A stretch of DNA of 64,000 bases from Thiothrix sp. Its GTDB lineage: Bacteria; Pseudomonadota; Gammaproteobacteria; Thiotrichales; Thiotrichaceae. Below, one piece after another: positions 32,087-41,735 of the stretch. The position numbers and the translations under genes were made by a program. The first letter of the stretch is position 1. The number at the start of each line of letters is the position of its first letter. Location of the stretch: contig SSFA01000017.1 in the NCBI GenBank assembly GCA_008015155.1, forward strand, positions 186,001 through 250,000, in the 5' to 3' direction. Below the pieces are notes generated by a model, which did no database searches, was not told the DNA's origin, and was given only the letters and a program-made list of their open reading frames with translations.

Positions 32087-33484
32087 ATGTCAGTGCGTCA
32101 TTCTCTGTTAGGTGGGTGCAAGGTAGGCGCTGTACCAGCCAATGCTAAGCGTCGTAAGGTAGGGCGAGCTGCTGCTAAACCCTTACCTCCAAAAGTCGAT
32201 TTACGTCCCTTTTTGACCAAAGTCGAAGAGCAAGTGGGGATGAGCTGCGTGGCTAATACCTGTGCTGGTGCTTATGAGTATTTAGCCAAACGTAATTTGG
32301 GCAAGGCGACTGATGTGAGCCGTTTGTTCATTTATTACAATGCGCGTGCTGAATCTGATTCTCAGGAAGATGACGACGGTACGACTATGTTGGATGCGAT
32401 TGAAGCTTTGAAAAAGTACGGTGCTTGCCGCGAAGACTTATGGCCAAATGAAGAAGACTCCATCAATGCAGAGCCTCCTGAAGAAGCTTATACCCACGGT
32501 GCGCATTTCAAAATTGCTGAAGCAGAGTATGTAGAGACGGATTTGGCTTTGTGGAAAAGCACACTGGCGGAAGGCTATCCGATTGCATTTTGCTTGAATA
32601 CCTTTACCTCTTTTGATCATGCTACTGAAAGTAAAGGACGCGTGCCGCTACCGAAAAAGGATGAGCAAGAACGAGAAGAGCATGGCTGGCATGCGATGTT
32701 GTGTGTCGGCTATTTAGAAAAAGATCAGCTCTTTATTGTACGCAACTCATGGGGTACAGAATGGGGTGATCGCGGTTATTGCTATATTCCTTATAAATAT
32801 GTGATTCATTCTGAGCTGAATGGACATGATAGCTGGGTAGTGAAATCAGTCGAGGATTTGGATTTTAGCCAAGAGATCGAATCCGATGATGATAGCTCCT
32901 ATTTTGCAGAAGAAGGCTCGATTCAGCTTTTCGATTTTTATGTAGCTACCGATGATGTTGAGGGCTTGGCTACTGCGCTAGACGAGTTGTGTGCTGAATA
33001 CGCCACTGATGAAGAATACTATTTCGATTATGAAGAAACGGAAGAAGATGGTACGACTTATGCTGAGATGAGTAATTTCGATATCACCCTCGACGATCCA
33101 GAAGGCTTTCTTGAAGCCTTAGATGAGCTTTGCGCTGAGTGGGCGGAGGATGAGGATTATGACTATTCAGTTGAAGGTGTAGATGATCGTACAGACGACT
33201 CGGAAGAGGTGGAGTCAGAAGCTGAAACTTTAACCTTAACTGATTTCTACATTTACACTGAAAACAGCGAACAAGTCGTCGAAAAAATCGACAAGCTCTG
33301 TGCTAAACATAGCCAAGATAGTGAGTATTACGCATACGAATGGGAAGAGGAGGAAGACGAGGATGGGACTTACCTCTCCTTCACTAGCTTCGAGATTATT
33401 CCCGATGATGAGAGCAAATTTTTAGCTGCTTTAGAGGCTTTGTGTGAGAAATTGGCTGAGGATGGTGGGTATGATTGGGCGTAA
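32087..33484 (+). CDS. Papain-like (C1) cysteine protease with four acidic C-terminal repeats
   Basis: 465 aa without a signal peptide. Catalytic domain (about 35-265): Cys54 in QVGMSCVANTC, His in EHGWHAMLCVGY, Asn in IVRNSWGTEWGDRGY. The C-terminal ~190 residues hold four degenerate repeats of about 45 aa with the shape F-x-(V/I)-x8-(F/L)-x-x-A-L-(D/E)-x-L-C-(A/E)-(E/K) followed by a Glu/Asp/Tyr-rich run (LATALDELCAEYATDEEYYF; FLEALDELCAEWAEDEDYDY; VVEKIDKLCAKHSQDSEYYA; FLAALEALCEKLAEDGGYDW). The tail is very acidic and may bind cations or a basic partner, or inhibit the protease. Each repeat has one Cys. Confidence 0.88.
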   Translation: MSVRHSLLGGCKVGAVPANAKRRKVGRAAAKPLPPKVDLRPFLTKVEEQVGMSCVANTCAGAYEYLAKRNLGKATDVSRLFIYYNARAESDSQEDDDGTTMLDAIEALKKYGACREDLWPNEEDSINAEPPEEAYTHGAHFKIAEAEYVETDLALWKSTLAEGYPIAFCLNTFTSFDHATESKGRVPLPKKDEQEREEHGWHAMLCVGYLEKDQLFIVRNSWGTEWGDRGYCYIPYKYVIHSELNGHDSWVVKSVEDLDFSQEIESDDDSSYFAEEGSIQLFDFYVATDDVEGLATALDELCAEYATDEEYYFDYEETEEDGTTYAEMSNFDITLDDPEGFLEALDELCAEWAEDEDYDYSVEGVDDRTDDSEEVESEAETLTLTDFYIYTENSEQVVEKIDKLCAKHSQDSEYYAYEWEEEEDEDGTYLSFTSFEIIPDDESKFLAALEALCEKLAEDGGYDWA

Positions 33485-33567
33485 GTTAGTCATTTTTTAG
33501 CTAAATCACTCTCCAGCGATGGTGGTGAATGGCTACTCATTGTTTAGTAAGCCATTCATACAGCCAC

Positions 33568-34629
33568 TCACGCATTTTTAACCTGTTGCCATGCTTCATT
33601 AACACGTCTAAGCGCTGCATCATCGTGCAGTGCTAAGGGATGGGCGCGTGCCATTGCGGTTGCATCCGGGAAAATAGCTGGGTTATTGCGTACTTCAGGG
33701 GCAATCAAATTATACGCTGCTGCATTACCAGTATTCACATTCGCCGTATTGGAAATACCAGCAGAAATGTCTGGCTGTAGCACGAAATTTATAAATTCTT
33801 CCGCCCGCTTAGGTCTAGGTGCTTTAGTGGGGATAACCATGCAATCCGTCCACTGCAAGCCACCCGATTGAGGGATCACGAATTTTAAATTTGGATTGAG
33901 TTTGCTCGCGATCACGAAATCATTAGAGTAAGCCATGGCTACTGACAATTGACCACTCACTAAATCACGCAAATACGTACTAGAGTTCAAACGGGTCTGC
34001 TGGCGCATTTTTTTCAGCGTGGTGACAGCAGTTTGTAAACTAGCTGCGTCACTAGCAGTCGGTGGTAATTGTGAGGCTAATAAACCAATCATAATCCCGT
34101 CGACTGATTCATCGAGTAGGCTCATTTTGCCGGCTAATTTGGGATCTAAGAAGATAGCCCAATCGGGTGTTTCACCGAGAACCCGACTGTCCCAAGCGAT
34201 GCCCGTAGTGCCTAGAGCCCAAGGTATTGAGAACGCATTAGTTGGATCACTCGTGCGCTTTTGTAAAGCAGGCGTTAGGTTCTCAATGCCGTGAATTCCA
34301 CCTGCACTAAAATCTTTGATTAAACCAATACGGCGTAGGGCTAACATGGCATGTTCTGAAGGTACACATAAATCATAGCCTGCTACCGTAATCCGTTGGG
34401 AGCTAGCTTGGCCGAGCATCCAAATCAATTGATCATTAGAGGAATAGTTCTGATAAGTGACTTTAACCCCAGTACTTTTTTCAAAGTCGCGAATCGTGTC
34501 AGTACCAATATAGTCCTGCCAGTTGAGGAAGGAGAGACGTGCATCCTCTTGCTTGCTACCACAAGCTGCCATCATTGAGCTTACTGTCGCCAGCATGGAG
34601 AGACGAAGAAAGTTTCGCCTTGTAATCAT
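33568..34629 (-). CDS. Spermidine/putrescine-type (PotD-like) substrate-binding lipoprotein, orphan
   Basis: 353 aa. A twin-arginine-like start (MITRRNFLRLSMLATVSSMM) runs into a lipobox-like AACGSK. Binding-protein segments SFLNWQDYIGTDTIRDFEKS, YDLCVPSEHAMLAL, FSIPWALGTTGIAWDSRVLG match PotD. The ABC subunits PotA, PotB and PotC are absent from the neighbourhood. Instead it follows an amino-acid/polyamine permease and a UspA gene. It may feed a remote transporter or act as a sensor. Confidence 0.87.
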   Translation of the reverse strand: MITRRNFLRLSMLATVSSMMAACGSKQEDARLSFLNWQDYIGTDTIRDFEKSTGVKVTYQNYSSNDQLIWMLGQASSQRITVAGYDLCVPSEHAMLALRRIGLIKDFSAGGIHGIENLTPALQKRTSDPTNAFSIPWALGTTGIAWDSRVLGETPDWAIFLDPKLAGKMSLLDESVDGIMIGLLASQLPPTASDAASLQTAVTTLKKMRQQTRLNSSTYLRDLVSGQLSVAMAYSNDFVIASKLNPNLKFVIPQSGGLQWTDCMVIPTKAPRPKRAEEFINFVLQPDISAGISNTANVNTGNAAAYNLIAPEVRNNPAIFPDATAMARAHPLALHDDAALRRVNEAWQQVKNA

Positions 34630-34637
34630 AGTGACTC

Positions 34638-35135
34638 CTAGGGCTGGATTAAGACAGGAATAGAGGAAGTTTGTAGTACGCGCTCGGTTACTGAGCCTAA
34701 AAGAAAGCGTTTCATATTGCCTAAGCCACGATGACCCATAATAATCAATGAAACTTTCTCATCTTCCGCTAAAGTGACAATAGCTTCCGCCGGATCGCCA
34801 CGCGCAGCAATGGCACGTACATTGACCTTTTTGGCAGCCAATAAAGCGGTCGCTTCGCTGGCGAGTTCATGAGCATCCAAACGCATGGCTTCAACGATTT
34901 CTTCATTAGGTAACAAGCCGCGCCGGCGTAACTTAGTAATCGGATTATAAGCCACGACCACAATCACTTCGGCTTGAGTAAATTGTGCTAAAAAAGCCGC
35001 TTGAGCGATGGCTCGTTCAGATTGATAGGAGCCATCGACGGCTACCAAGATACGCTCTAAGGTATCAGGGATCTCTGGCATTACTAAGGGGTCATCCCAA
35101 TTTTCAGGACGCCCATAGTCGTAATTATTGGTCAT
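34638..35135 (-). CDS. Universal stress protein (UspA family)
   Basis: 165 aa. RILVAVDGSYQSERAIAQAA at the start and the ATP-binding motif GHRGLGNMKRFLLGSVTERV (G-2x-G-9x-G-S/T) near the end. It lies between the permease and the PotD-like gene (9 bp and 21 bp spacing), so it is one operon. Confidence 0.92.
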   Translation of the reverse strand: MTNNYDYGRPENWDDPLVMPEIPDTLERILVAVDGSYQSERAIAQAAFLAQFTQAEVIVVVAYNPITKLRRRGLLPNEEIVEAMRLDAHELASEATALLAAKKVNVRAIAARGDPAEAIVTLAEDEKVSLIIMGHRGLGNMKRFLLGSVTERVLQTSSIPVLIQP

Positions 35136-35156
35136 CAGTTTTCACCTATGCATAAG

Positions 35157-36596
35157 TTAATCGTCAAGCGCATCAGCATCAGGAATATTATTTTTACGTT
35201 TCCACCAAGCAGCCACGGGGTACAACAGTGGCGCTGAGACCATTAGCACGACGGCCACCATGACGCTATTCAGAGAGTCAGAATCCGCTATTTGGCTATA
35301 AATAGCGATGGCTAACACTGATAAAGGTAAGACTAATAATAAAATTAATACAGGCCAGCCGCCGGGAATTTTAAAAGGACGTTCTAACTCAGGCTGCTTA
35401 AGACGCAAGATAAACAAAGCAGCAAATTCAAGGGTTAGGACTCCGCCATAAAAAAACACGACAAACGAAGCCAGTAAAGCGAAATCATCAAATACCACAG
35501 CGATCACTGAATAAATAGTCGCGCAAATAGCTAAAGACACCCAAGGTGCACCATGTAAGTTCTGCTTTTGAATAAAATTAGGTAAAAATCCATCCCGACC
35601 CATCACGAAGGGAATACGACTACCCACCATTAAGCGCCCCATGAATAGGCCAATCGCAGATACTAAACCAGCAAACCCCATTGCATATCCTAGCCATACA
35701 CCACCCACTTTACCGGCAATAATCGCCCATGCACCGGCTGTCCATTCAATGCCTTCTGTGCCTACTAGCATTAGTGCACAAAAAGTCGGAATAAAATAAA
35801 CTGCTACAATTAAAGGCATCGCAATTGCTAAGCTCAAAGGATAATCGCGTCTGGGGTTTTTCATTTCTCCAGCTACTGTTGAGGTGCCTTCCCAGCCCAT
35901 GTAATTCCACATCACCACTAACAGCCCACCTGTTAAAGCTGCAGAAAATGATGCGCCTTCAGGAATAAATGGCTGAAAAGGGTTATAGGGCACGCCTTTG
36001 GTCAATAGAGTCCACAGAGCTATCAAGATAATCGCAATAAACGGAATCAGCAGAATAACTCCCAAAACTTGGGTTGAACCGCCAACAGATTTAGAGCCGC
36101 GCATATTCCATAAAGCTAATACCCAAATCATCACGACCATTAAGGACTTGCGAATCAGTGGGTCGCCGGTTTCACCAAAAATAGGAAAAAAGAAGGATAA
36201 ATAACTAACAAATAACACCGGATAGAGCGCCATATCAAACCAAGTCGCCATCCATGCCCAACTACCTACTGTAAAACCCCCAAGTGGGCCTAAGGCTTTT
36301 TTGACCCAAACATAATAGCCACCTTGGGCTGGGATCGCTGTACCTAATTCCGCGCTCATTAAGGCTACGGGTAAGCCCCAAATCAAAGGGGTTAATAAAA
36401 TAAGGAGTAAACCAACCCCTGGCCCCGCTCCACCAATGGTATCCTCTAAACCAAAAGGGCCACCTGAAACGGTAAAAAAGATAATCCCAACTATGGCCGA
36501 AAGCGTTAAGGTTTTTTGAATGGTGCGATCTTCTACCAAGGGTAGAGGTTTTGCACTTTCTTGGGTGTTAATAACTAAGCCTTGATCGGTATCCAT
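35157..36596 (-). CDS. APC-family amino acid/polyamine permease
   Basis: 479 aa, about 12 TM segments. FFTVSGGPFGLEDTIGGAGP in TM1 is a glycine-rich helix break typical of APC transporters, and MWNYMGWEGTSTVAGEMKNP in TM6 matches the family. It heads an operon with uspA and a potD-like gene, pointing to polyamine or amino-acid uptake under stress. Substrate inferred only from context. Confidence 0.9.
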   Translation of the reverse strand: MDTDQGLVINTQESAKPLPLVEDRTIQKTLTLSAIVGIIFFTVSGGPFGLEDTIGGAGPGVGLLLILLTPLIWGLPVALMSAELGTAIPAQGGYYVWVKKALGPLGGFTVGSWAWMATWFDMALYPVLFVSYLSFFFPIFGETGDPLIRKSLMVVMIWVLALWNMRGSKSVGGSTQVLGVILLIPFIAIILIALWTLLTKGVPYNPFQPFIPEGASFSAALTGGLLVVMWNYMGWEGTSTVAGEMKNPRRDYPLSLAIAMPLIVAVYFIPTFCALMLVGTEGIEWTAGAWAIIAGKVGGVWLGYAMGFAGLVSAIGLFMGRLMVGSRIPFVMGRDGFLPNFIQKQNLHGAPWVSLAICATIYSVIAVVFDDFALLASFVVFFYGGVLTLEFAALFILRLKQPELERPFKIPGGWPVLILLLVLPLSVLAIAIYSQIADSDSLNSVMVAVVLMVSAPLLYPVAAWWKRKNNIPDADALDD

Positions 36597-36987
36597 AGTT
36601 CCCTTTGATTAAATAGTGCAAATTAAGAGGTGTAATATCAGTGTATCAGCATTTTTTGAATTCTGTGGGCTGAGGTAATAATTTTTATTGCAGATATTAA
36701 GATGATTTTTGAGTATAAACGATAGTTTTGTGCAATTTGAGGAGGCTTGATCAGCGAGCATCAGCTATCGTGTAGTAAAAATTTAGTAGAAAGTTTAGTT
36801 AGATATGCTTTTTAATTATTAATTGGCTTATAAAATAAACAAAAAAGCCCAAATATCACCATTTATTGACCCTTCAGCAGGAAAAAGCCCAGCTTTCATT
36901 TAGAGCTATACCAATCTCTAGTTTAAGTAGCGCAGGACGCGCTGCGATTAGAAATAAAGTCATTATGGATAGATGAGGTGTTTAATC
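36597..36987. other. 391-bp intergenic region
   Basis: AT-rich, no ORF of note. It lies between the divergent permease operon and the GSKGS repeat protein, so it should hold both promoters. A short inverted repeat, CGCAG-N6-CTGCG, lies about 35 bp before the repeat-protein start. I see no clean -35/-10 pair. Confidence 0.5.
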
Positions 36988-37467
36988 ATGACATTCGGTG
37001 CAATTGCAGGTGTTGGCTTTGGTGCGTCAGCGGGCATTTCTGCCAGCCAACAGATAAATCAAGTTAAGCCTAATGATGTGAATTATGGTTCTGGCTTTAG
37101 TACGCAAGCGGGTGCTGGTGGTAGTTTTGCAAGCCATATGCAAGGTGTGGGTTCTATCGGTAGCTTATGTTCACAATGGTCTCAAGGTATTTGTGGTGCA
37201 GAAGGTGCTAAAGGAAGCTTTGGCGCTTGGGGCGCTGAGAGTTCGAAAGGTAGTAGCAGTGTGGATGGGTCGAAAGGCTCTGAAGGTTCTAAAGGCAGTC
37301 ACGGAGTGGATGGCTCTAAAGGCAGCTTTGGCGCTTGGGGCGCTGAAGGTTCGAAAGGTAATGGCAGTGTGGATGGCTCTAAGGGTGGCTCTTGGGGTAT
37401 AGGTGATAAAGGTGGTGCTAGCTCATGGGGAATCAGTATAGGTGGTAGCAAAGGCTTTAATTGCTAA
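36988..37467 (+). CDS. Gly/Ser/Lys-rich repeat protein (GSKGS repeats)
   Basis: 159 aa from the ATG at 36988 (GAGG eight bases upstream; the ORF-track start at 36973 lacks an SD). Residues 1-75 are Gly/Ser/Ala/Gln-rich (AIAGVGFGASAGISASQQIN). Residues 75-145 contain KGS/GSKG repeats with a 36-codon (108-bp) unit that occurs twice (KGSFGAWGAE, SKG, SVDGSKG). Three Cys: two at SLCSQWSQGICG and one at the C-terminal end. No signal peptide. It resembles structural or sheath/globule-type glycine-rich proteins, but no family is recognised. The gene is isolated and has its own hairpin terminator. Confidence 0.75.
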   Translation: MTFGAIAGVGFGASAGISASQQINQVKPNDVNYGSGFSTQAGAGGSFASHMQGVGSIGSLCSQWSQGICGAEGAKGSFGAWGAESSKGSSSVDGSKGSEGSKGSHGVDGSKGSFGAWGAEGSKGNGSVDGSKGGSWGIGDKGGASSWGISIGGSKGFNC

Positions 37468-37500
37468 ACAGAGTTTAATGAGTTCCATATAGCTAGAATC

Positions 37501-37529
37501 TTGACCTTATTCGCAAGAATTAAGGTCAA
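37501..37529 (+). terminator. Strong hairpin after the GSKGS gene
   Basis: TTGACCTTATTC and GAATTAAGGTCAA fold into a 12-bp stem with one bulged base and a GCAA loop. It ends about 60 bp after the stop; a weak T-rich tail (CTTCTCTT) follows. Confidence 0.65.
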
Positions 37530-37637
37530 ACTTCTCTTGGCATTTTCCTAATTCTCTTGTGCTTATTCTTAGACTGTTTGCAGCCGCTCTAAGCCTTGGG
37601 TAGAGTTAGCGCATTCTTGATGAGTTTGAGTTGTTTC

Positions 37638-38870
37638 ATGTCCCAGCATCCTCTTAGTCAGCGTCATCGTACTGTTCCAGTCAGAGTTGGCTCTATTATT
37701 GTCGGCGGCGATGCCCCGGTCGTAGTGCAATCCATGACGAATACGGATACCGCAGATGCAGTGCGTACCGCCATCCAATGTGCGGAGTTAGCTCAAGCCG
37801 GATCTGAGTTAGTGCGCATTACGGTGAATAGCCTAGAAGCAGCACAAGCAGTTCCGGAAATTCGTGAACGTTTAGATAAGCTCGGTTGCAATGTCCCGTT
37901 AATTGGCGATTTTCATTTTAATGGGCATAAACTATTGAGTGCCGTGCCCGAATGCGCACAGGCTTTAGCGAAATATCGAATTAATCCGGGTAATGTCGGC
38001 CGTGGTAAAAAGCGTGATGAGCAATTTGCACAAATGATTGAATTTGCTTGTCGCTATCAGAAGCCAGTACGGATTGGCGTCAATTGGGGGTCTTTAGATC
38101 AAGAGTTATTAGCACGCAAGCTAGATACTAACTCGCAGTTGGCTCAACCCTTAGAGCTCTATGATGTAATGCATGAAGCACTAATTGAATCTGCCTTAAG
38201 CAGTGCTGCTAAAGCAGAAGAATATGGCCTGCCCCATGATCAGATTATCTTGTCTTGTAAACTCAGTGAGGTACAAGGTTTGATTCGTGCTTATCGGGAT
38301 TTAGCGAGTCGTTGCGATTACCCACTCCATTTGGGTTTAACAGAAGCGGGTATGGGCAGTAAAGGCATTGTTTATTCGACGGCTGCTCTATCCGTACTCT
38401 TACAAGAGGGTATTGGTGACACGATTCGTATTTCCCTTACACCTGAACCGCATGCCAAGCGTGAAAAAGAAGTAATTGTTGGCCAAGAAATTCTTCAGGC
38501 TTTAGGCCTGCGTTCGTTTACACCTCAAGTGATCGCCTGCCCTGGTTGCGGGCGTACCTCTAGCGATTATTTTCAACGTTTAGCAGAGCAGATTCAAAAT
38601 TGGTTGCGTGAGCAAATGCCAGTTTGGCGCACTCAATATTCCGGTGTGGAAACCATGTCTGTAGCCGTCATGGGTTGTGTGGTCAACGGGCCTGGTGAAA
38701 GTAAGCATGCGAATATTGGGATTAGTCTACCAGGGAGTGGCGAAGTTCCAGTAGCGCCTGTCTATGAAGATGGTGAAAAAACAGTGACTTTGAAGGGCGA
38801 TCACATAGCGACTGAATTCCAAAGTTTGGTCGAGGCCTATGTGCAGCGCACTTATCGACCAGCAGCTTAA
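37638..38870 (+). CDS. ispG: 4-hydroxy-3-methylbut-2-enyl-diphosphate synthase (flavodoxin)
   Basis: 410 aa from the ATG at 37638 ([10 protein letters not shown]); the longer ORF start at 37596 is unlikely. IspG features: [32 protein letters not shown], the [4Fe-4S] Cys pattern [12 protein letters not shown] plus [11 protein letters not shown]. It performs the penultimate step of the methylerythritol phosphate pathway, making HMBPP for isoprenoids. In many gammaproteobacteria ispG neighbours hisS or rodZ; here tRNA-Phe follows instead. Confidence 0.96.
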   Translation: MSQHPLSQRHRTVPVRVGSIIVGGDAPVVVQSMTNTDTADAVRTAIQCAELAQAGSELVRITVNSLEAAQAVPEIRERLDKLGCNVPLIGDFHFNGHKLLSAVPECAQALAKYRINPGNVGRGKKRDEQFAQMIEFACRYQKPVRIGVNWGSLDQELLARKLDTNSQLAQPLELYDVMHEALIESALSSAAKAEEYGLPHDQIILSCKLSEVQGLIRAYRDLASRCDYPLHLGLTEAGMGSKGIVYSTAALSVLLQEGIGDTIRISLTPEPHAKREKEVIVGQEILQALGLRSFTPQVIACPGCGRTSSDYFQRLAEQIQNWLREQMPVWRTQYSGVETMSVAVMGCVVNGPGESKHANIGISLPGSGEVPVAPVYEDGEKTVTLKGDHIATEFQSLVEAYVQRTYRPAA

Positions 38871-38913
38871 GTGAGCTTAAGCTGAATTTTAAGAAAATAG
38901 TTAAGGCACTGCC

Positions 38914-38942
38914 TTGACATTGAGGGTCTAAAACGCTTTAAT
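38914..38942 (+). promoter_or_regulatory. Sigma-70 promoter of tRNA-Phe
   Basis: TTGACA (38914-38919), a 17-bp spacer and TTTAAT (38937-38942), followed by the GC-rich AGCGGCC near the start site, about 18 bp upstream of the mature tRNA 5' end. Confidence 0.85.
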
Positions 38943-38959
38943 AGCGGCCTCTTGAGACC

Positions 38960-39035
<76 letters not shown>

Positions 39036-39145
39036 AGTTCAAAATTTTTCGTTTCATTGCATTTCCTTTTAGTTTTATCTCCTTTTCTTGATTTTTCATT
39101 GTCGAACTTGCGATTGCTTGTTATAACGACAATCTTTTAGTTCGT

Positions 39146-39179
39146 AACCGAGTTGAATTTATTTAACTCGGTTTTTTCT
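39146..39179 (+). terminator. Intrinsic terminator downstream of tRNA-Phe
   Basis: AACCGAGTT and AACTCGGTT form a 9-bp stem with a 10-nt loop, followed by TTTTCTTTT. A standard rho-independent terminator. Confidence 0.85.
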
Positions 39180-39236
39180 TTTGGGCATCCCAGATTTAAA
39201 TTAAATTTCTTCGTCAATCCACATGGCGAGTGTCGA

Positions 39237-39250
39237 TTGACTATAGTCAA
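39237..39250. promoter_or_regulatory. 14-bp perfect palindrome upstream of the decarboxylase gene
   Basis: TTGACTATAGTCAA, 168 bp upstream of the decarboxylase ATG, within the 382-bp gap after tRNA-Phe. TTGACT could also serve as a -35, with TACACT 21 bp on, which is too far for a good promoter. The rest of this gap shows nothing else. Confidence 0.35.
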
Positions 39251-39417
39251 CTCAAGAATCTGCTACACTAGGCGCGCTTGAGTAGGGTTTGAGCAAAATT
39301 CTTTTGCAATGGGTCGCTGCACCTAAGCAGCACGCTACCCAAGCTGGCTTTTAAAAGGCTCCTTAATTGGATTGCCTAACAAAATTACCCATACTAACTG
39401 AGAGGGCCATTCAAACT

Positions 39418-41685
39418 ATGCGATTTCGTTTTCCTGTCGTCATTATTGACGAAGACTTCCGCTCTGAAAATACGTCAGGCTTGGGGATTCGGGCTTTAGC
39501 TAAAGCGATTGAAGAGACAGGCATGGAAGTATTAGGGGTGACGAGTTACGGTGACTTGTCGACCTTTGCGCAACAACAAAGTCGGGCGTCTGCTTTCATT
39601 CTAGCGATCGATGATGAGGAGTTTGCCGCCGCAGCGGAAACAGACGAAAACGGTAATAGTGAACCTTTGGCTTTAAAGGCTTTACGGAGCTTCGTAGAAG
39701 AAATTCGTTGGCGCAATGCAGAAATTCCTATTTTTTTACACGGGGAAACTCGCACTGCACGCCATATCCCGAATGATATTTTGCGCGAACTCAATGGCTT
39801 CATTCACATGTTTGAAGATACGCCTGAATTCGTGGCGCGCTATATCATTCGTGAGGCTAAAGCCTATTTAGATAGTCTTGCACCGCCTTTCTTCCGAGCG
39901 CTAACACATTATGCAGCGGATGGCTCTTATTCTTGGCATTGCCCCGGACATTCCGGTGGGGTTGCTTTCTTAAAATCACCCGTTGGGCAAATGTTTCATC
40001 AATTTTTTGGTGAGAATATGTTACGCGCGGATGTGTGTAATTCTGTGGATGAACTAGGCCAATTGCTTGATCATACCGGGCCAGTAGCAGCTTCTGAACA
40101 TAATGCAGCACGTATTTTCAATGTCGATCATTTGTTCTTTGTGACCAATGGCACCTCGACCTCAAACAAAATGGTTTGGCATTCTTGTGTAGCAGATAAT
40201 GATATTGTGGTTGTCGACCGGAACTGCCATAAGTCTATTTTGCACGCCATTACCATGACCGGCGCGATTCCAGTATTTTTGACACCTACGCGCAATCACT
40301 TTGGGATTATTGGCCCGATTCCACATAAATCGTTTGATCGGGATGCGATCGAGGCGAAAATTGCCGCACATCCTTTAGCTAGCAAATTAGGCACAAATCC
40401 CCGCATTCTGACTATTACTCAAAGTACTTATGATGGTGTGCTGTATAACACTGGCATGATTAAAGAACGTTTGGATGGTTGGATTGATAATCTGCTATTT
40501 GATGAAGCTTGGTTGCCCCATGCTGCTTTCCATGACTTCTACAAGGGTATGCATGCCATGTCACGCAATGGCGAGCGTACTCAAAAGTCGATGGTATTTG
40601 CGACACAATCCACGCATAAATTATTGGCTGGCTTGTCACAAGCTTCCCAAATTCTGGTGCAGGATGCGAAAGAAACGAAGTTGGATCAGCATGTCTTTAA
40701 TGAAGCTTATCTAATGCACAGTTCCACCAGCCCGCAATATGCGATTATCGCTAGTTGTGATGTGGCGGCTGCAATGATGGAAGCACCCGGTGGTACGGCC
40801 TTGGTTGAAGAATCTATTTCTGAGTCTTTAAACTTCCGGCGTGCGATGCAGAAAGTGGATGCTGAGTACGGGGATGCTTGGTGGTTCAAAATCTGGGGGC
40901 CAAACATTGTTGATGAGGAAGGTATCGGTACTCGTGATCCTTGGGTTTTAAAAGCCAATGACCGCTGGCATGGTTTCGGCAATTTAGCAGACAACTTCAA
41001 TATGCTAGACCCGATCAAAGCCACGATTATTACCCCAGGCTTAGATGTAGATGGCGCATTTAGTGATGAAATCGGCATCCCGGCTGCTATTGTCACTAAA
41101 TACCTAGCTGAGCATGGCGTTATTGTCGAGAAATGCGGCCTGTATAGCTTCTTTATTATGTTCACCATCGGCATTACGAAAGGCCGTTGGAATACTTTAT
41201 TGACTGCTTTACAGCAATTCAAAGATGATTTTGATAAAAATCAACCACTGTGGCGCGTATTACCAGAGTTCATCGCCCGTAATCCACGCTATGAGAAAAT
41301 TGGTCTACGTGATCTGTGCTTACAAATTCATGCCTTCTATGCAGAATATGATGTAGCACGTTTGACCACAGAAATGTATCTCTCTGATATGGAACCGGCA
41401 ATGAAGCCTTCTGATGCTTTTGCGATGATGACGCATCGGAAGATTGATCGTGTACCGGTCGATCAGTTAGAGGGACGGATTACGGCGAGTTTGGTGACGC
41501 CTTATCCTCCGGGCATCCCGCTTTTGATTCCGGGCGAACGTTTTAATAAAACCATTGTGGATTATTTAAAATTCACCCGAGTCTTTAACGAGAAGTTTCC
41601 GGGCTTCGAGGCTGATGTGCATGGTTTAACTGTGGACACGACTGAAGGCCTGAAACAGTATTATGTAGATTGCGTTAGACAGTAA
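39418..41685 (+). CDS. Orn/Lys/Arg decarboxylase (PLP, fold III-type, large form)
   Basis: 755 aa from the ATG at 39418 (GAGGG 11 nt upstream). The N-terminal receiver-like wing domain (RFPVVIIDEDFRSENTSGLG) is followed by the PLP domain with HCPGHSGGVAFLKSPVG, TNGTSTSNKM, and the PLP-lysine segment STHKLLAGLSQASQI. The C-terminal domain begins near TPYPPGIPLLIPGE. It decarboxylates lysine, ornithine or arginine, for polyamine synthesis or acid stress. I cannot name the substrate from sequence; no antiporter gene is adjacent, which argues against an acid-resistance system. Confidence 0.93.
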   Translation: MRFRFPVVIIDEDFRSENTSGLGIRALAKAIEETGMEVLGVTSYGDLSTFAQQQSRASAFILAIDDEEFAAAAETDENGNSEPLALKALRSFVEEIRWRNAEIPIFLHGETRTARHIPNDILRELNGFIHMFEDTPEFVARYIIREAKAYLDSLAPPFFRALTHYAADGSYSWHCPGHSGGVAFLKSPVGQMFHQFFGENMLRADVCNSVDELGQLLDHTGPVAASEHNAARIFNVDHLFFVTNGTSTSNKMVWHSCVADNDIVVVDRNCHKSILHAITMTGAIPVFLTPTRNHFGIIGPIPHKSFDRDAIEAKIAAHPLASKLGTNPRILTITQSTYDGVLYNTGMIKERLDGWIDNLLFDEAWLPHAAFHDFYKGMHAMSRNGERTQKSMVFATQSTHKLLAGLSQASQILVQDAKETKLDQHVFNEAYLMHSSTSPQYAIIASCDVAAAMMEAPGGTALVEESISESLNFRRAMQKVDAEYGDAWWFKIWGPNIVDEEGIGTRDPWVLKANDRWHGFGNLADNFNMLDPIKATIITPGLDVDGAFSDEIGIPAAIVTKYLAEHGVIVEKCGLYSFFIMFTIGITKGRWNTLLTALQQFKDDFDKNQPLWRVLPEFIARNPRYEKIGLRDLCLQIHAFYAEYDVARLTTEMYLSDMEPAMKPSDAFAMMTHRKIDRVPVDQLEGRITASLVTPYPPGIPLLIPGERFNKTIVDYLKFTRVFNEKFPGFEADVHGLTVDTTEGLKQYYVDCVRQ

Positions 41686-41694
41686 GCTCTAAAC

Positions 41695-41723
41695 TTAGCG
41701 GCTAGTTTCTGGCTAGCCGCTAA
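41695..41723. terminator. Bidirectional hairpin between convergent genes
   Basis: TTAGCGGCTAG and CTAGCCGCTAA form a perfect 11-bp stem with a 7-nt loop. It lies between the decarboxylase stop and the phosphoribosyltransferase stop. No long T-run. Confidence 0.65.
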
Positions 41724-41735
41724 CTTAAATATCGA

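Noticed and set aside
37085-37402. 105-aa plus-strand ORF with VLKALALGAL repeats
   Set aside because: Out-of-frame reading of the GSKGS repeats; the repetition is inherited from the real gene.
40707-41222. 171-aa minus-strand ORF
   Set aside because: Antisense of the conserved decarboxylase; no domain.
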